64,000 bases of DNA from Branchiostoma floridae (GCF_000003815.2 NC_049997.1:7250695-7314694); one strand, 5' to 3'; shown: positions 13,381-24,341, numbered from the stretch's first letter. Notes: generated by a model not told the origin, from the letters alone. Numbers and translations are program-made.

Positions 13381-13598
13381 TAACGCTAGTTCACCATTAA
13401 CCACAAGGTAACCTATATCCGTTCTACTTACAAAGAGAGGATTTAGGGATATCACGTCGATGGACAGTGGTTTCAGATTGCATTTTTGTCAGGTATTGCA
13501 GTTGGAAACCACCGTCCATTGTCTTAATATCTCTAAATACCCTAGTCTTGAATGTAACGGATAAAGGTTACCCCGCGAATAAAGGTGGACTAGCGTTA
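13381..13598. mobile_element. TAACGCTAGTTCACC MITE, copy 1
   Basis: The ends taacgctagttcacc and ggtggactagcgtta are inverted, with inner arms around aacctatatccgtt. There are three related copies in the window. Confidence 0.75.
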
Positions 13599-13937
13599 CC
13601 TCTTTTTACGAGTGACTGATGAACCGGGTCTAGACACATTGTCAGTTTATATTTTGTTGGTTTGGCTGACACGCAGCCAAAGTTAGACTGAAGCTATAGC
13701 ATGAATAGTGCGTCAGATGAGTCGGTCAGGGGTTATTATAATAACTCGAAGTTACAGAAGGCCTCAATGGATTTTCTTGATATTTGCTGCGTGAGTATGT
13801 CTTGATGAGACTTCCAAATGATTATATTTCTCCCCCCCTAGCAGCTTGTTTTGTGGGTACTTTGCGACCTTCTGGGTTTCTACGGCTCAAACCATCTGCT
13901 TGGAGATTATAAAGTGCCACGCCCTGTACCAGCTAGT

Positions 13938-14026
13938 CAAAGTTCCTTCCCGCGCCTGATGGCGAACTCACAACCTACCGAATGCAAGGCGAACACTCTA
14001 CCCACTAAGCCACTGCACCGGTCAAA
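13938..14026 (-). mobile_element. Internally deleted tRNA-derived SINE, 89 bp
   Basis: The minus strand carries a tRNA-like head (A-box region, then the gcattcggtaggt B-box region) joined almost directly to the SINE tail. It is flanked by a perfect 14-bp duplication ctgtaccagctagt (13924-13937 and 14027-14040), so it inserted in this short form. Confidence 0.8.
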
Positions 14027-14789
14027 CTGTACCAGCTAGTACCTGGTGTATTATAGGTGTGGAACAGGATACAATACCGGGTAGGAACACTTGTACAAAT
14101 CCCCTCCCCATGTTCAACAGCGCCTCTCGAAACTTTAGACGACCCGCCGCTTTGTGAACTCTCGGTTTGAATTTCCACTCAAAACGCTAAGAACAACTCT
14201 CTTTGACAAAACCCAGTACCCGTATCGTGCTTATGTATACGTGTACAGTCTATACTTACTTTGATCGGGAAAAAAAGGTTAGCTTTGAAGTCGTCGTTTT
14301 GAAATGATTGCATAATGGTTCAACTTTACAATTCATGAACAAGGAAATACTGTACATGTATACCGAACTTTTGTCCGCTCCGGTACGGTTTAGCCTGGTT
14401 TAATCTCGCTTATAGCAGCCTGCCCAACATCCGGCCAACCTCATCTGCGGGAAGGGGCCAGTTAGCGCACCGGACAGTATATTTTGTGCCATGCTAACGT
14501 CACATTTACAAACCAGAGTCCGACGAAAAATAGAAATGTATATGTAAAAATGTATACAAATACTAGTAATGCCCACGGGCCACGACTATTCTCTGAACGT
14601 CTTGTGTAGTTTGGTGCCTTTTGAATAATACTTTATCGAAAGCTGCCCGGCCCGGCCTGGTTTGGAAATGTAACGTAGGCCTTACACAGACTAGGCACGG
14701 TCCAGATTCCAGATAGGACCAGAGAGAAAGAGAGGTGTTTGGAATAGTAAATTCATCAGGGTTTGATAAACCTAAGACCTAAACATCTA

Positions 14790-14917
14790 AAGATTTGTTG
14801 CTTATGTTTTGTATTTATTGTTTAATGAATTGTAGGACTCCAGGAAGAATAGTGATACTTAGTAACATTTAGTATAATTAATGGGGATCCAAATAAAACA
14901 AACAAACAAACGAACAA
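14790..14917 (+). mobile_element. LINE 3' end remnant with CAAA tail
   Basis: The segment contains gactccaggaagaatag and then aatggggatccaaataaa, followed by CAAA/CGAA repeats. This is the usual shape of a truncated non-LTR element 3' end. Confidence 0.55.
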
Positions 14918-15159
14918 ACGTCGAAGATTTGAAAGATTTCAAGGTGTTATCTCTGTCCCACAGAAGCACCCACAGATGACTGCAGTACAAGTCCTGGCCA
15001 ATTCGTCTCCTTCAACGTTTCTATTTTTGTGTGCTGATCTCATGCACCAACGGCAATACCTGTTATTGGAGTCGACCAACGCATGGCCGGTCTTTCATTA
15101 CAACTCAAAATTAGATTCCCGCCCCCGCCCCCGATTTGCCGTGAATAAAACAAGAAATA

Positions 15160-15552
15160 TGTTCACATCGCTCGGATAGGTAGGATAGGATATACCATCC
15201 ACCGTAGAACGACGGGAGAACCACGAACGAACGAACGATAGGTTCACATCGCTCGGATAGGTAGGATAGGATATACTGTAAATGCAGAGACTTTCGCGGT
15301 GGTTTAATGTTCGCGGTTTTCGCGGTGGCCGCTTCAAACCACCGCGAACATTTTTCCATGGCAGTTATAGACTACATCACATGTTGCTACCGCGAACTTA
15401 AAACCACCGCGAAAAGTTTTTTTCCCGCTACCGCGAAATGAAATCCCCGCGAACTTAAATGCATTTACAGTATAATCCATCGTAGAACGACGGGAGAACC
15501 ACGAACCATGACCGCGAACGAACGAACGATGTTCACATCTCTCGGATAGGTA
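15160..15552. repeat. Tandem repeat of about 82 bp interrupted by a MITE
   Basis: Units containing gttcacatcgctcggatagg and then gtagaacgacgggagaacca occur about two and a half times. The second unit is split by the MITE at 15276-15470. Confidence 0.8.
15276..15470. mobile_element. CTGTAAATGCA MITE, copy 2
   Basis: It has the same ends and interior as the copy at 7505-7712 but is inverted. It is flanked by TA inside the 82-bp tandem repeat. Confidence 0.85.
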
Positions 15553-16207
15553 GATGGATTGCAAACCAGATGAAACAAAACAATCCCTGGAACCAATCTA
15601 CAAGATACCGGAAGCGACGGAAAGAAAATTCTAGTCGGTCATAAATTTTAGTTTACCAAACTATCATTTTTCATCATCATCATCTTCGCAGCGAACCTGT
15701 TATGGTTTAAATCCTGACGGATTGAGTTTCCCGGAGCGCTCTCCCAGGGAATAACCAGATTATTTCCCTTGTCTGCAGAGCCGAGAAGCTGTATGAACGT
15801 CATTAGTTCCACAGCGCGAGCACACTCAAGTTCAGACTCAACTTCTTACACCAAGATTAGCCTGTTGTGAAGGATGGCACAGTTGGTATTGATCGCTTTA
15901 GAGCAGTCTTGAGTCCGAAACGGGACAGAATGGACTGACTAAAAGACTTCCTGGGCCGATGAACAGATAGTGCAAAATGTTCAGATAACGAGAGTTACGT
16001 GCATTTATCAAGATGGTGGTTTGAATGAGGAAATAAGTTTTCCTGGGGCATAGCACTAGGGCCTGCTAGGGATTCAAACTCAGAAGTCAGAACTTTTATA
16101 TTCCAAATCAGCAACCCTAAAGATTTCGTCTGCCGGATTTCCAACTATAGTGGGATGTGTGATATGTAAACCTTTACATAAACAGTTTGACAAAGCTTCA
16201 GATATCT

Positions 16208-16354
16208 TAATCTCCAACCAGATCCACGGTGCGTAATGTATAGTGGTATAGTATCAAACTTCCCGTAGGTGCCCGTTTGACTCCCTTAGCCGGCTACACT
16301 CCTTGGCCAGCTTTGATACTATCTTATGACACCGTAGGATCTGCTTGGAGATTA
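16208..16354. mobile_element. CTCCAAGCAGATC MITE, copy 2
   Basis: The ends are taatctccaaccagatcc and ggatctgcttggagatta. It is inverted relative to the copy at 10716. Confidence 0.8.
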
Positions 16355-16884
16355 CAGGTATCTTATGAAGAGAACCCATGCTCCCGAAAGGATCATACGA
16401 TTTACGAACCAAATCATACTTTGATTTCAGTACCCATACGTATAACGTTTCATCTTCTTCACAGTGCTAAATTTTTATTTTTGAGTACCCATGCGTATAA
16501 GTTTTCATTTTCCCAGTATCAAATTCTTATTTTCCATCACGTTTTCAGTGACAAAATACGTAGAAAAGGGTTATATATCTGACATGGTATCAGGAAAAAC
16601 CCAACTTGTAGAGCCTGGCCCGCGTCTCAGAGCACGTCTCAGACACAAGCTTTGGTTTCCGACCGCTCCCCATGGCCAGTCCGTCAACCCGCGTTTCGCT
16701 CTCGGCAAAAAAGGAAACAAAAGCTTGCCTTCAAACTGAAGGTTGGCACTCTGCGGATATTAGCGGTTGGTGGCACGTGGTGGTGGTGAAGACCGCCCGA
16801 AGAAGTAGCACAGCAGACAATTCACATGGCCGAATAGAGAAAACTGTTTGAAGATTTTCTCTGACTTCAAACACAGTCTGTATC

Positions 16885-17099
16885 TAACGCTAGTTCACCT
16901 TTATCCGCGGGGTAAACTATATCCGTTGTTTAAAAAGAACATGGTTTCAAATTGCAATATTTTCAAAATATTTCAGTGGACCCGACATTTTCAAAATAAT
17001 GCAGTCTGTAACCACCACCCATCGAATTGACATCCCTAAATACCCTGTTTTTAAAAACAATGGATATAGGTTACCCCTCGAATAAAGGTGAGCTAACGA
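16885..17099. mobile_element. TAACGCTAGTTCACC MITE, copy 2
   Basis: The left end taacgctagttcaccttt and the right end aaaggtgagctaacg are inverted. Inner motifs such as tatatccgttg match copy 1. Confidence 0.75.
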
Positions 17100-17576
17100 T
17101 ATATTCGTAGAAGTCAGTCGGTATGATTGGCGGTCCTACATCAGCCTTTCCAAACACGGTGCCGGGCCGGGCAGTGTGGGGGGAAGGAAAAGTGCTAGTA
17201 TGGCATGAAAGACACCAAATCACAAAAAAACAACAACACAGAAATTACTGGTCCTTGCTCATGGGATAGGTTGTTTACTAGTATATTTCTTGATATGCAC
17301 TTCCAGAATGGGCCCCGGTTTGGAATTGTGACCATCGCGGTTAGTTATAGCGCTACTACATACCTTTGTTTTAAAGTACATAATGAACAAGCCCCTACCA
17401 TATATTTGATAATAATAGCAACTTTTTCTCTGTAACAGCTCTTAGGAAATATCAACATAAAGTCCTCTCTTCTACACAGGCCACACGTTCTTAGATACGA
17501 CACAAATGTAATGCAGTACCATTTGACTTGTATGTAATGAAAATGGTGGTCACTTGAACAAAACGACCAAATTCCG

Positions 17577-17713
17577 TAATCTCCAAGCAGATCCTACGGT
17601 GCCATAAGATAGTATCAAAGCTGCGGCCAAGGAGTATAGCTGGCTAAGGGAGTCAAATGGGCACCGATCGGTTTGATACTATATTACGCCACCGTGGATC
17701 CGCTTGGAGATTA
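17577..17713. mobile_element. CTCCAAGCAGATC MITE, copy 3
   Basis: The ends are taatctccaagcagatcc and ggatccgcttggagatta. This is the best preserved copy of the family here. Confidence 0.85.
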
Positions 17714-19308
17714 CAAATTTCGTTCTGTGACGGGCATGTTTCAGAATCGATTTCTGCATACAAAACTCCCCAAACTTGAAACGCTGAGAAGGTCAGAGCA
17801 GAGCAGCACTTGTGTACAATCCGCAATACATGTGAGACCTCGGTCTTAAATGCACAAGCTATGTTCAATGTTGTTGATGATTCTGGCAATTCTGCCAACA
17901 ATTTTGACATTTTGTAGCATGACGACGCAAACCTACAGCAACATTGGCAGGTACTAACATGTAACATCAAACCTTGACAATGCTCCAACATGATTCGATC
18001 ACAAAGGAGAGCTTACTGAAAGAGATCAGGATAAAGATTGTCCTTTTACAGATCACCACCGGACGCCCACATGCGCCCAGTACTAATCATGGGGATAGAG
18101 TCTCCGATAGACGCTTTCAAAACGCACTTACCTATAGCTTATATCAAATTAATCTTCTCTCTGTAGAATCATGGCTGAATCTACGACAGAATGTATGGTC
18201 TCTTTCTATATGAAAAACGTTGTCCCCATATGACATGAGATGTTATGACTTGTTTTGATGTATATGATATGACGAATGCTTCGCGTGTGGATGGCTAATT
18301 CTACAAGCAGATGTAACGTTAAAGACTGCATTTTATGTGTTTTTTTGTCTAATGCTTGTTGTACTTCTTTCTGTTGACCAGCTTTCTTTCTCTCAGGAAT
18401 TTAGGTGTGCAAAAAAGGTACACCAGCTAGAAAGATATAAAAAGCTTCAAAAACACGATTAAAACACAGAGTTACATCTACTTGGAGATGAGGGACCAGC
18501 CAAAGTAAGTACCGGCGCGCCTTGGCTTATCGCGCGGAGAGAGCGCCGCAGAAGTTGGCTCGGTGCCACGGGAGGAAGGCAACCCGCCGCACATACCAAA
18601 TCACCGAGGCACAGACACGGGAAGGCCCGGTAAAATCTCTCAGCGGCTTTTCTAGACAATTCCACAACATCCAACCTTTACCGCACTTCAAGTTGTTGTT
18701 CAAGATCATACAATGTCTCTATCCTGATACGCTTCTTATAGATGTATAGACGTACAGCGGCTGAGACATGTAATGTCAGCTCTGTAAACTTGCAACATCA
18801 CGCCTACTTCTGTTCCACCAGAACACAGAAGTCCACTACCAGGAGAAAATAAGTCTAAATACGGATGACCAAAGCAATATCCCCAGAAAACCGTACCTCT
18901 AAACTGTGATCTTTGGGCTGCTCTGATCTCTCAGGCGAGGATAAGTGTTACATGCTCAACCCGCGCCTTCTACCAATTTTAACAACAAGGAAAAGGGGCC
19001 GGTGAAATGACATGCAAGGTTTCTTGTATAATCAATTCGACAACATTCCATTCCGTGGTATGTTACAGGTTTCCGTGTAAAAATGTCCCATAAAAATCTC
19101 ACAATTTCTCTACCACCGCCCGCAGTCTCTCTCCGCCTTACATATACATGTACGGCAGACCAGACATATTAACGGTGCGCCCTCACAAATATATATATCT
19201 AATCTACGTATACAGCCCATGTACATTTATAAAACTGACTTCAGGACTGATATGTACATATCATATTCATACAGATGCTAGCGCATGGTAAGAAACGCCC
19301 GTCCACTT
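17714..19308. other. No gene assigned
   Basis: A GC-rich island at about 18495-18640 could be exonic or regulatory, but no ORF there matches a known protein. The 112-codon minus ORF at 17653-17991 overlaps a MITE and shows no family features. Confidence 0.4.
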
Positions 19309-19500
19309 ACCGATTTAGCCATGTCGTGTGGCGTGTGAGTACTGGTCGTACTTGTGTCGGGAGTGGCGGTCGTACGGAGTGCGTGTCACGCCTGAGGCTG
19401 GTTGGGAAGCGTCTGTGCTCCAGTCTGTTAACACACACCGGCAAGTGCTGAACACGCGCGGGGCATGCCGGGATGAAATCATCGGGTAGTGGACCATGGA
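19309..19500 (-). other. Possible first exon of an unidentified minus-strand gene
   Basis: A CpG-rich stretch contains CGACATGGCTAAATCG followed directly by GTAAGTGG. This is a start codon in good Kozak context (A at -3, G at +4), four codons (MAKS) and a consensus splice donor. No matching downstream exon could be identified, so the call is weak. The 60-codon ORF in another frame here is probably a shadow. Confidence 0.25.
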
Positions 19501-20124
19501 AGAAGATTCCGGAACGGAGGCTGAGAAGGGGTTTTTGGCGATTGATTAAGGAGGAAAGGCTCCCCTAGGGGTCGATGAGGCCAATGTACACACAGGAAAA
19601 GCGATTCATTTGTATCTACAGGGAACATGGGATGATATTTCGAACAAGAGGCTAGAATGTAAAGTTGAAGATAATGAAGGAGGCTCTACGGGGGGTTTCT
19701 TTGACCGTGAATAGTTCTTTGGACAGGTTTTACAAGCAAGTATTGTATGTTATGTTCGCGTGTTGTTCCAACATTCCAACTTGCTGAAGGCCATTTTTCG
19801 CAACATCAAAGAGCCTTGAAATGCATTGAAATACAATTTTTCATCACGGATGAACCATAAATTGTAGTTAGTGGGGGATTCGATTTTATTCTACAGGGTA
19901 AGGTTTCGCTTTTACGTGATTATTTTTGGGAGAAAACGTGATACCTGATCAACGAGCCGCGCGTTATAACGGATTTTGACTGATCTTTCCGCAGTATGGG
20001 ATTGTCCTTGGACATCCAAGGATGCCTGGCGTTCACTATTATATCCCTAACCTCTGTCACCACCTCATATCTTTATTTTAAGAAAGATATGAGGTTGTGA
20101 CTCTCTCTCTCTCTTTAAGAAGTT

Positions 20125-20253
20125 GAAACCTTTCCCACACCTTTCGGTGTAGAGCCGGCGCCCATCGTATGTTGCCCTTGGGCCACACAACATTGTGAAA
20201 GCACTACAGCGGGCAGCTAGTCCACTGGTTTTGGTTTGTGTTCAAACGTCTTC
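20125..20253 (-). mobile_element. tRNA-SINE fragment (tail part)
   Basis: It contains aacctttcccacacc, gggccacacaac and ctagtccactggtt, which match the 3' half of the SINEs at 40785 and 60811. The tRNA head is missing. Confidence 0.65.
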
Positions 20254-21232
20254 TCACAGGAACCGACTAGAGAAAGAAGTTGTGTGTAAATATGTTTTTT
20301 TTTTCAGCCATTAATTTCAATTTGGTACACACTCATCAATGTTCCTGTACTTCACAACAGAACTGCTAGTAGGCGCCCAACGAAAAAATGTATTAGTCAA
20401 ACCTTAATCCTGAATTCCATGATCCCCTCACAATAGGTATATAGAATATACTAGTACTGTCGGCATATATAAGAAAAATTGATCATTGATAATCGTCACG
20501 AATACGTATGTTTTAGTCATAAAAACACAACGCTGAGTCGGTGAAAATTTTAATTAGTCTATGTATACATGTACATAATTAGTACAAAACCAAAGGACAG
20601 ATATTAGTCAACTCGATGTATAGAAACATTACCCAAGTCACTAGAAGATAAGGAATTCATTGCAACTTTCTTACATTCTAAGTCTAATCTTCAATACTTC
20701 ATTGATAAAAGTACAGCTACAGGGGGTATTGAGGGGGAATTTAAGTCATAAACCACTCTGTTCATAAATTCCGTTCGTTTCCATTAATTTCCATGGAAAT
20801 TTGTAACCTTATTTCATTTATCCACCGCCTGTAGCTTCAAATTGACATTTACATCCACTGCAAGTATATATCATTACTTAAACCCTAGACTTCAGTATTG
20901 ATGCTACAAGTTTTGTCTTCTTTGTATCCATATGGCCTTAAAATGCCCCCTCATATTTTGGAGATCACTTGTACTGTTACGTATGAATCAGTAAGGCTTT
21001 TAGGGAATGGGTTAGTAAAACATTTGAACATTTCTTTTTAACTGTTTCTTGCCCGCTCAATTAATTGTGTCTTTTTGCTCTCTGTTTTTTTCATGTTCAC
21101 TGTCATATGTGCATATTCTGTGCATATGTTTACATTTTTCCCTTGCACATTTTCTTGCAACTTCTCACAATGTAATTAAGTACATTCCATTATTCATTTT
21201 GCACGAAACATATCCAATGTTCCAAATTTCCG

Positions 21233-21997
21233 TCATGTTTTCTTGGGATTAAAATCCCTTCTCCTTTGACGGGGCGTCGCGTTCGCACGCGGCTGAGAAC
21301 CTCTGGAGGCAGAATCCTGGCGATGCTTTCGGGGCGTGTTCGGCGTGACAGGGACGCCATCTTGCGATTCAGTTCGGTGTTGCGTCTCGGCGCCGCGAGA
21401 GGGCCTGTTGCTTCTCCTGGGCCTCGGGCTCTTCGGCTCAACTATCCTCCCGCTACCGATCTGTTTGCGTGGGTTCCTCGGGCTCGGAGGCGGCCTCATC
21501 CCGGGGTTGTTGGTCCCGCGCTGCGGTGGGTTGTACTCCTGTCTCCTCGCGTTTAGATCAGGGGAAGGCAGCTCAAAATGTACCGAATGTCTGGTCGATT
21601 TTTCCGGTAACTGAGGACTCGGTGGCGGCACAAACTCCGGGGCAGACGCAGGCCTTAATCTCGTCCTTTCAGCGATAGCAGGTGGGACTATGAACTCTGG
21701 TGTCGGCGACTTGTGCCGTACCATGTGCATGTTCATGGGAACGCTAGCATGCTCTGTCTGCTGTTGTTGTTGGTAGTGTTGCTGTTGCTGTTGAAGCGCG
21801 CCCATGACTGGCGCGAACACGTCCATCTGGTCGATGCTGCTGTTGCTCCCGCTGCTTCCGCTGCTGATGGACAGGCGGTGCTCCTTGTAGACCGTGATGC
21901 TCTTCTCCTTGGCCATCAGCCGATCTCTCTCCAGTTTCTTCTTCTTCTGATCTTCGATCTTCTTCCGCAGCTTGCTGTTGTACTTCTCAAGAGTCTC
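21233..21997 (-). CDS. Coiled-coil gene exon 3 (C-terminus)
   Basis: The exon has 254 codons plus TGA. A basic helix (EDQKKKKLERDRLMAKEK) is followed by a Ser/Gly run, a poly-Gln-like segment near residues 60-75 of the exon, and repeated Pro-Pro-Ser-Pro and Arg-rich motifs. The acceptor is ctacttccag. No known domain was recognised. Confidence 0.75.
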   Translation of the reverse strand, partial: ETLEKYNSKLRKKIEDQKKKKLERDRLMAKEKSITVYKEHRLSISSGSSGSNSSIDQMDVFAPVMGALQQQQQHYQQQQQTEHASVPMNMHMVRHKSPTPEFIVPPAIAERTRLRPASAPEFVPPPSPQLPEKSTRHSVHFELPSPDLNARRQEYNPPQRGTNNPGMRPPPSPRNPRKQIGSGRIVEPKSPRPRRSNRPSRGAETQHRTESQDGVPVTPNTPRKHRQDSASRGSQPRANATPRQRRRDFNPKKT

Positions 21998-24341
21998 CTG
22001 GAAGTAGGAAACAAGTAGGAAAGACTTTGACTTTGACTTTATTGACGATGAGACAAGTCATTACAAGGGTCTGCCTAGGCAGCTTTGGGCTGATAGCGGC
22101 AGAACCTACAAAAATGCGGACAAATATACAAGGAATTCATAACAGGAAACAGTACAATATAATGCAATAAAATAATCAATAACTATAAAATGTCATGTAA
22201 CTACAGATATGGAAGAAATTGATCTATACCATATAGCAATAGCATACTTAAAAGATTGGAGTAGGTGGAAAGTCAGTATACTATCATACTATGAGTTTGA
22301 TATTAAAATGATGACAGGAGGTGGATTCTACAACGGGCTTTGAACTGTGGGAGAGTGGTAGAGTTTTTGACAGGTTTTGGAAGGTTGTTCCAGAGCCTGG
22401 AGGTGTAGGGGGTGAAGCTGTTTTTGAATGTTGTGGTTCTGCATCGGGGGATGTGGAGGTTAATTTTTAAGACATGCAGGTTACTTTTTTGCATCAGGGA
22501 GTATCAATCTTTAAGCAAACCGGGACGGGGCACGCTACAAACTTCCAGGCACCATTCAACCACATAGTACAATAGCCACGTACGTGCTTAAATGCTCGTC
22601 CTTAATTCTCTAAATTCCTTAGGATAAATGATCCACTTCTTCGGAAACGTGACCACAGTAATAGATTTCATGAGGCTAGACCTTGTTCCCTCCTTAGCCA
22701 TCACCTTCAAGTCAAATAAGGCGCCATACCCTACTTGTGAACGTGAAAATTATCATTGTAGACCTAGGCACTAGTACTTCTGTTTTGTTTTTTTCTGAGC
22801 CCTCGGACAAGGAGTTTGCGAGTAATCTCTAAATACAGCCAAACAGGTGGTTGTTGAGGACAGGGTTGAGTCAACTATGTAAGAATGGACAGTTTCAATG
22901 TGACTGGAGGTGAATGCTTGTGACTAGGGCTGGGTATCAATACAGCGTACCGGTACAAAACCGTTTTTTTCTTATTGGACCGGTCCAGAAAACCGGGACC
23001 TGAAAAAATTAGGTGGACCGGATGTTGGACCTTTGGACCTGAACCGGACCTGGACCTGAATTTTCTGTACCGGTACCCAGCCCTACTTGTGACAGGTGAA
23101 TGCCCTACAAGGATTGACAGTTGAACGGCGCTGTACATGGCCTGGTAACCATAAAACTGGCTTGCCCCTATCTCCAGAGTGGTGGGAATGTGTCCAGCCA
23201 GCCCAGTTCATTAGCGCAGGTAGGGGAATTTTTACACGAGTTTAGGTTAGTTACATTGCTTCTCTGGCGACGAGAACTTAAAGGCCAGCTGAAAGGACAG
23301 CTTGACGGAAACTGACCGATGCAAAGCAGCATGGGCCAAGCAAACACCCATAAACCTACCAGAAGAAATTGGGCCCAGGTTGCGATGTACGCCATATACA
23401 TACGGATCAAAAAGAAAACTCCACCTCCAAGCAGATCCGACGATAGCATAAGATAGTATCAAAAGCTGCAAGAGGAGTGAAGCCGGCCTAAGAGTGTGTT
23501 TGGCTACCGGTGGCCGATGACTCCCTTTGGCCAGCTGTACAAAATACTCATTAGTCAGCTTAAATACTATCTCATGCCACTGGTAAATCTGCCTGGAGCT
23601 CACCTGAAACTGCTCGAACTCGCTCTCCAGCGTGACGGCCTGCAGAGTCTCTGTCAGGCGGACGATCTCGTCGTCCGACTCCGCCACCATCTGCGCGCTG
23701 TACTCGATCACCATGTCCATCAGGTTCTGCGACGCCGCGTCCAGAATCTCCACCCAGCGTCGCACGAAGTCTGTGTTCTGAATGAATGAAAGAATGAATG
23801 AATGAATGAATGGTTTATTAGCAACAAAACAAGTGTGCATATACATGTACATATCATTGCAGCCATACAAGGCTGAATTGGTGAATGATACACAATATGT
23901 TTGATAAAAACTTAAAGACTCGTTTAGCAATGACACAATGAAAGGAAGTGTGCTATTTTTGTATCTGGATGACCTGTATCTAAACTGTGTGTAGTTGTCC
24001 TTTGTTCGTAGTTTTCTGCCATGAACACTTTCCCGTTTCGGGGGTAACCAGTCAGAGAATAGTGTGGACTTCGACACAGACAGTGCAAATATGAAACAAA
24101 GACTACGTGCCTGGCTCCCGATGGTCGGCTGGCATTTCCTCTTTAAGTCCAGGCCCATGGGGATCAGACGTTCTTGTACGTACACCTGTAAGGTGTCCAG
24201 GTGTAGGGCGTAACGGATGTTCTTGGCGTGCGCGCGTTGGATCCTTCTGTGGATTGCCCGGGCGGATGAGGCGGATTTTGGGTGTGAGGCTTGTTGCGAC
24301 GTGCTGGCTTCTTCGCCGTCTATTGCTGCTGGAGTTTCCAT
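21233..24341 (-). CDS. Unnamed coiled-coil / disordered protein gene, 3 exons, 389 aa
   Basis: Three phase-0 exons (24111-24341, 23604-23777, 21233-21997) give 77 + 58 + 254 residues and a TGA. Exon 1 contains VYVQERLIPMGLDLK and a PTIGSQ end. Exon 2 starts NTDFVRRWVEILDAASQNLM and runs into an acidic helix. Exon 3 starts with a Lys/Arg-rich helix (KLRKKIEDQKKKKLERDRLM), has a Ser run, a glutamine-rich stretch and then a long Pro/Arg-rich tail likely to be disordered. I do not recognise a named protein. The pattern GL..., PT(I/F)G, F..xW..IL, AS..LM..VI resembles short coiled-coil ORFs that I recall in retroelement-rich animal genomes; that link is inference. Exon 1 to exon 2 uses a GC donor or is not spliced (see findings). 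GC-rich codons and a long open exon 3 support a real gene. Confidence 0.7.
22018..22500 (-). mobile_element. 5'-truncated LINE with RT C-terminal remnant
   Basis: The minus strand encodes RTTTFKNSFTPYTSRLWNNL and PKPVKNSTTLPQFK, the typical C-terminal end of a non-LTR reverse transcriptase polyprotein. A 3' UTR follows, ending in AATAAAGTCAAAGTCAAAGTC repeats. The tail stops about 20 bp before the acceptor of exon 3 of the coiled-coil gene. Confidence 0.8.
22925..23085. mobile_element. hAT-like MITE (TAGGGCTGGGTA ends), 161 bp
   Basis: The ends TAGGGCTGGGTA / TACCCAGCCCTA are flanked by a perfect 8-bp duplication cttgtgac (22917-22924 and 23086-23093). It is a shorter relative of 7039-7458. 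Confidence 0.88.
23425..23601. mobile_element. CTCCAAGCAGATC MITE, copy 4 (diverged)
   Basis: The left end is ctccaagcagatcc and the right end aaatctgcctggagct. The middle has gccggcctaagag and tttggccagct. The right end reaches the splice donor of exon 2 of the coiled-coil gene. Confidence 0.65.
23604..23777 (-). CDS. Coiled-coil gene exon 2
   Basis: The exon has 58 codons from NTDFVRRWVEILDAASQNLM to ESEFEQFQ, mostly helical and acidic. Its acceptor tract is a run of ATTC units ending in cag. The donor is CAG|gtgagc and overlaps the end of a MITE. Confidence 0.7.
23778..24110 (-). mobile_element. LINE 3' fragment occupying the whole first intron of the coiled-coil gene
   Basis: On the minus strand this 333-bp segment reads LPPKRESVHGRKLRTKDNY and SRYKNSTLPFIVSLLNESL, typical of a non-LTR reverse transcriptase C-terminus. 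An AATAAACC and ATTC repeat tail follow and run straight into the acceptor of exon 2. It is 111 codons with no stop in the host frame. Confidence 0.75.
24111..24341 (-). CDS. Coiled-coil gene exon 1 (start codon)
   Basis: The exon runs from METPAAIDGEEASTSQQ to PTIGSQ, 77 codons. The start ATG has A at -3 and G at +4 in Kozak terms (atcATGG). The likely donor is CAG|GCACGT, a GC-type site, chosen because it joins PTIGSQ directly to NTDFVRRW in frame. A degenerate tandem copy of this 5' end, lacking the ATG, lies just upstream. Confidence 0.65.
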
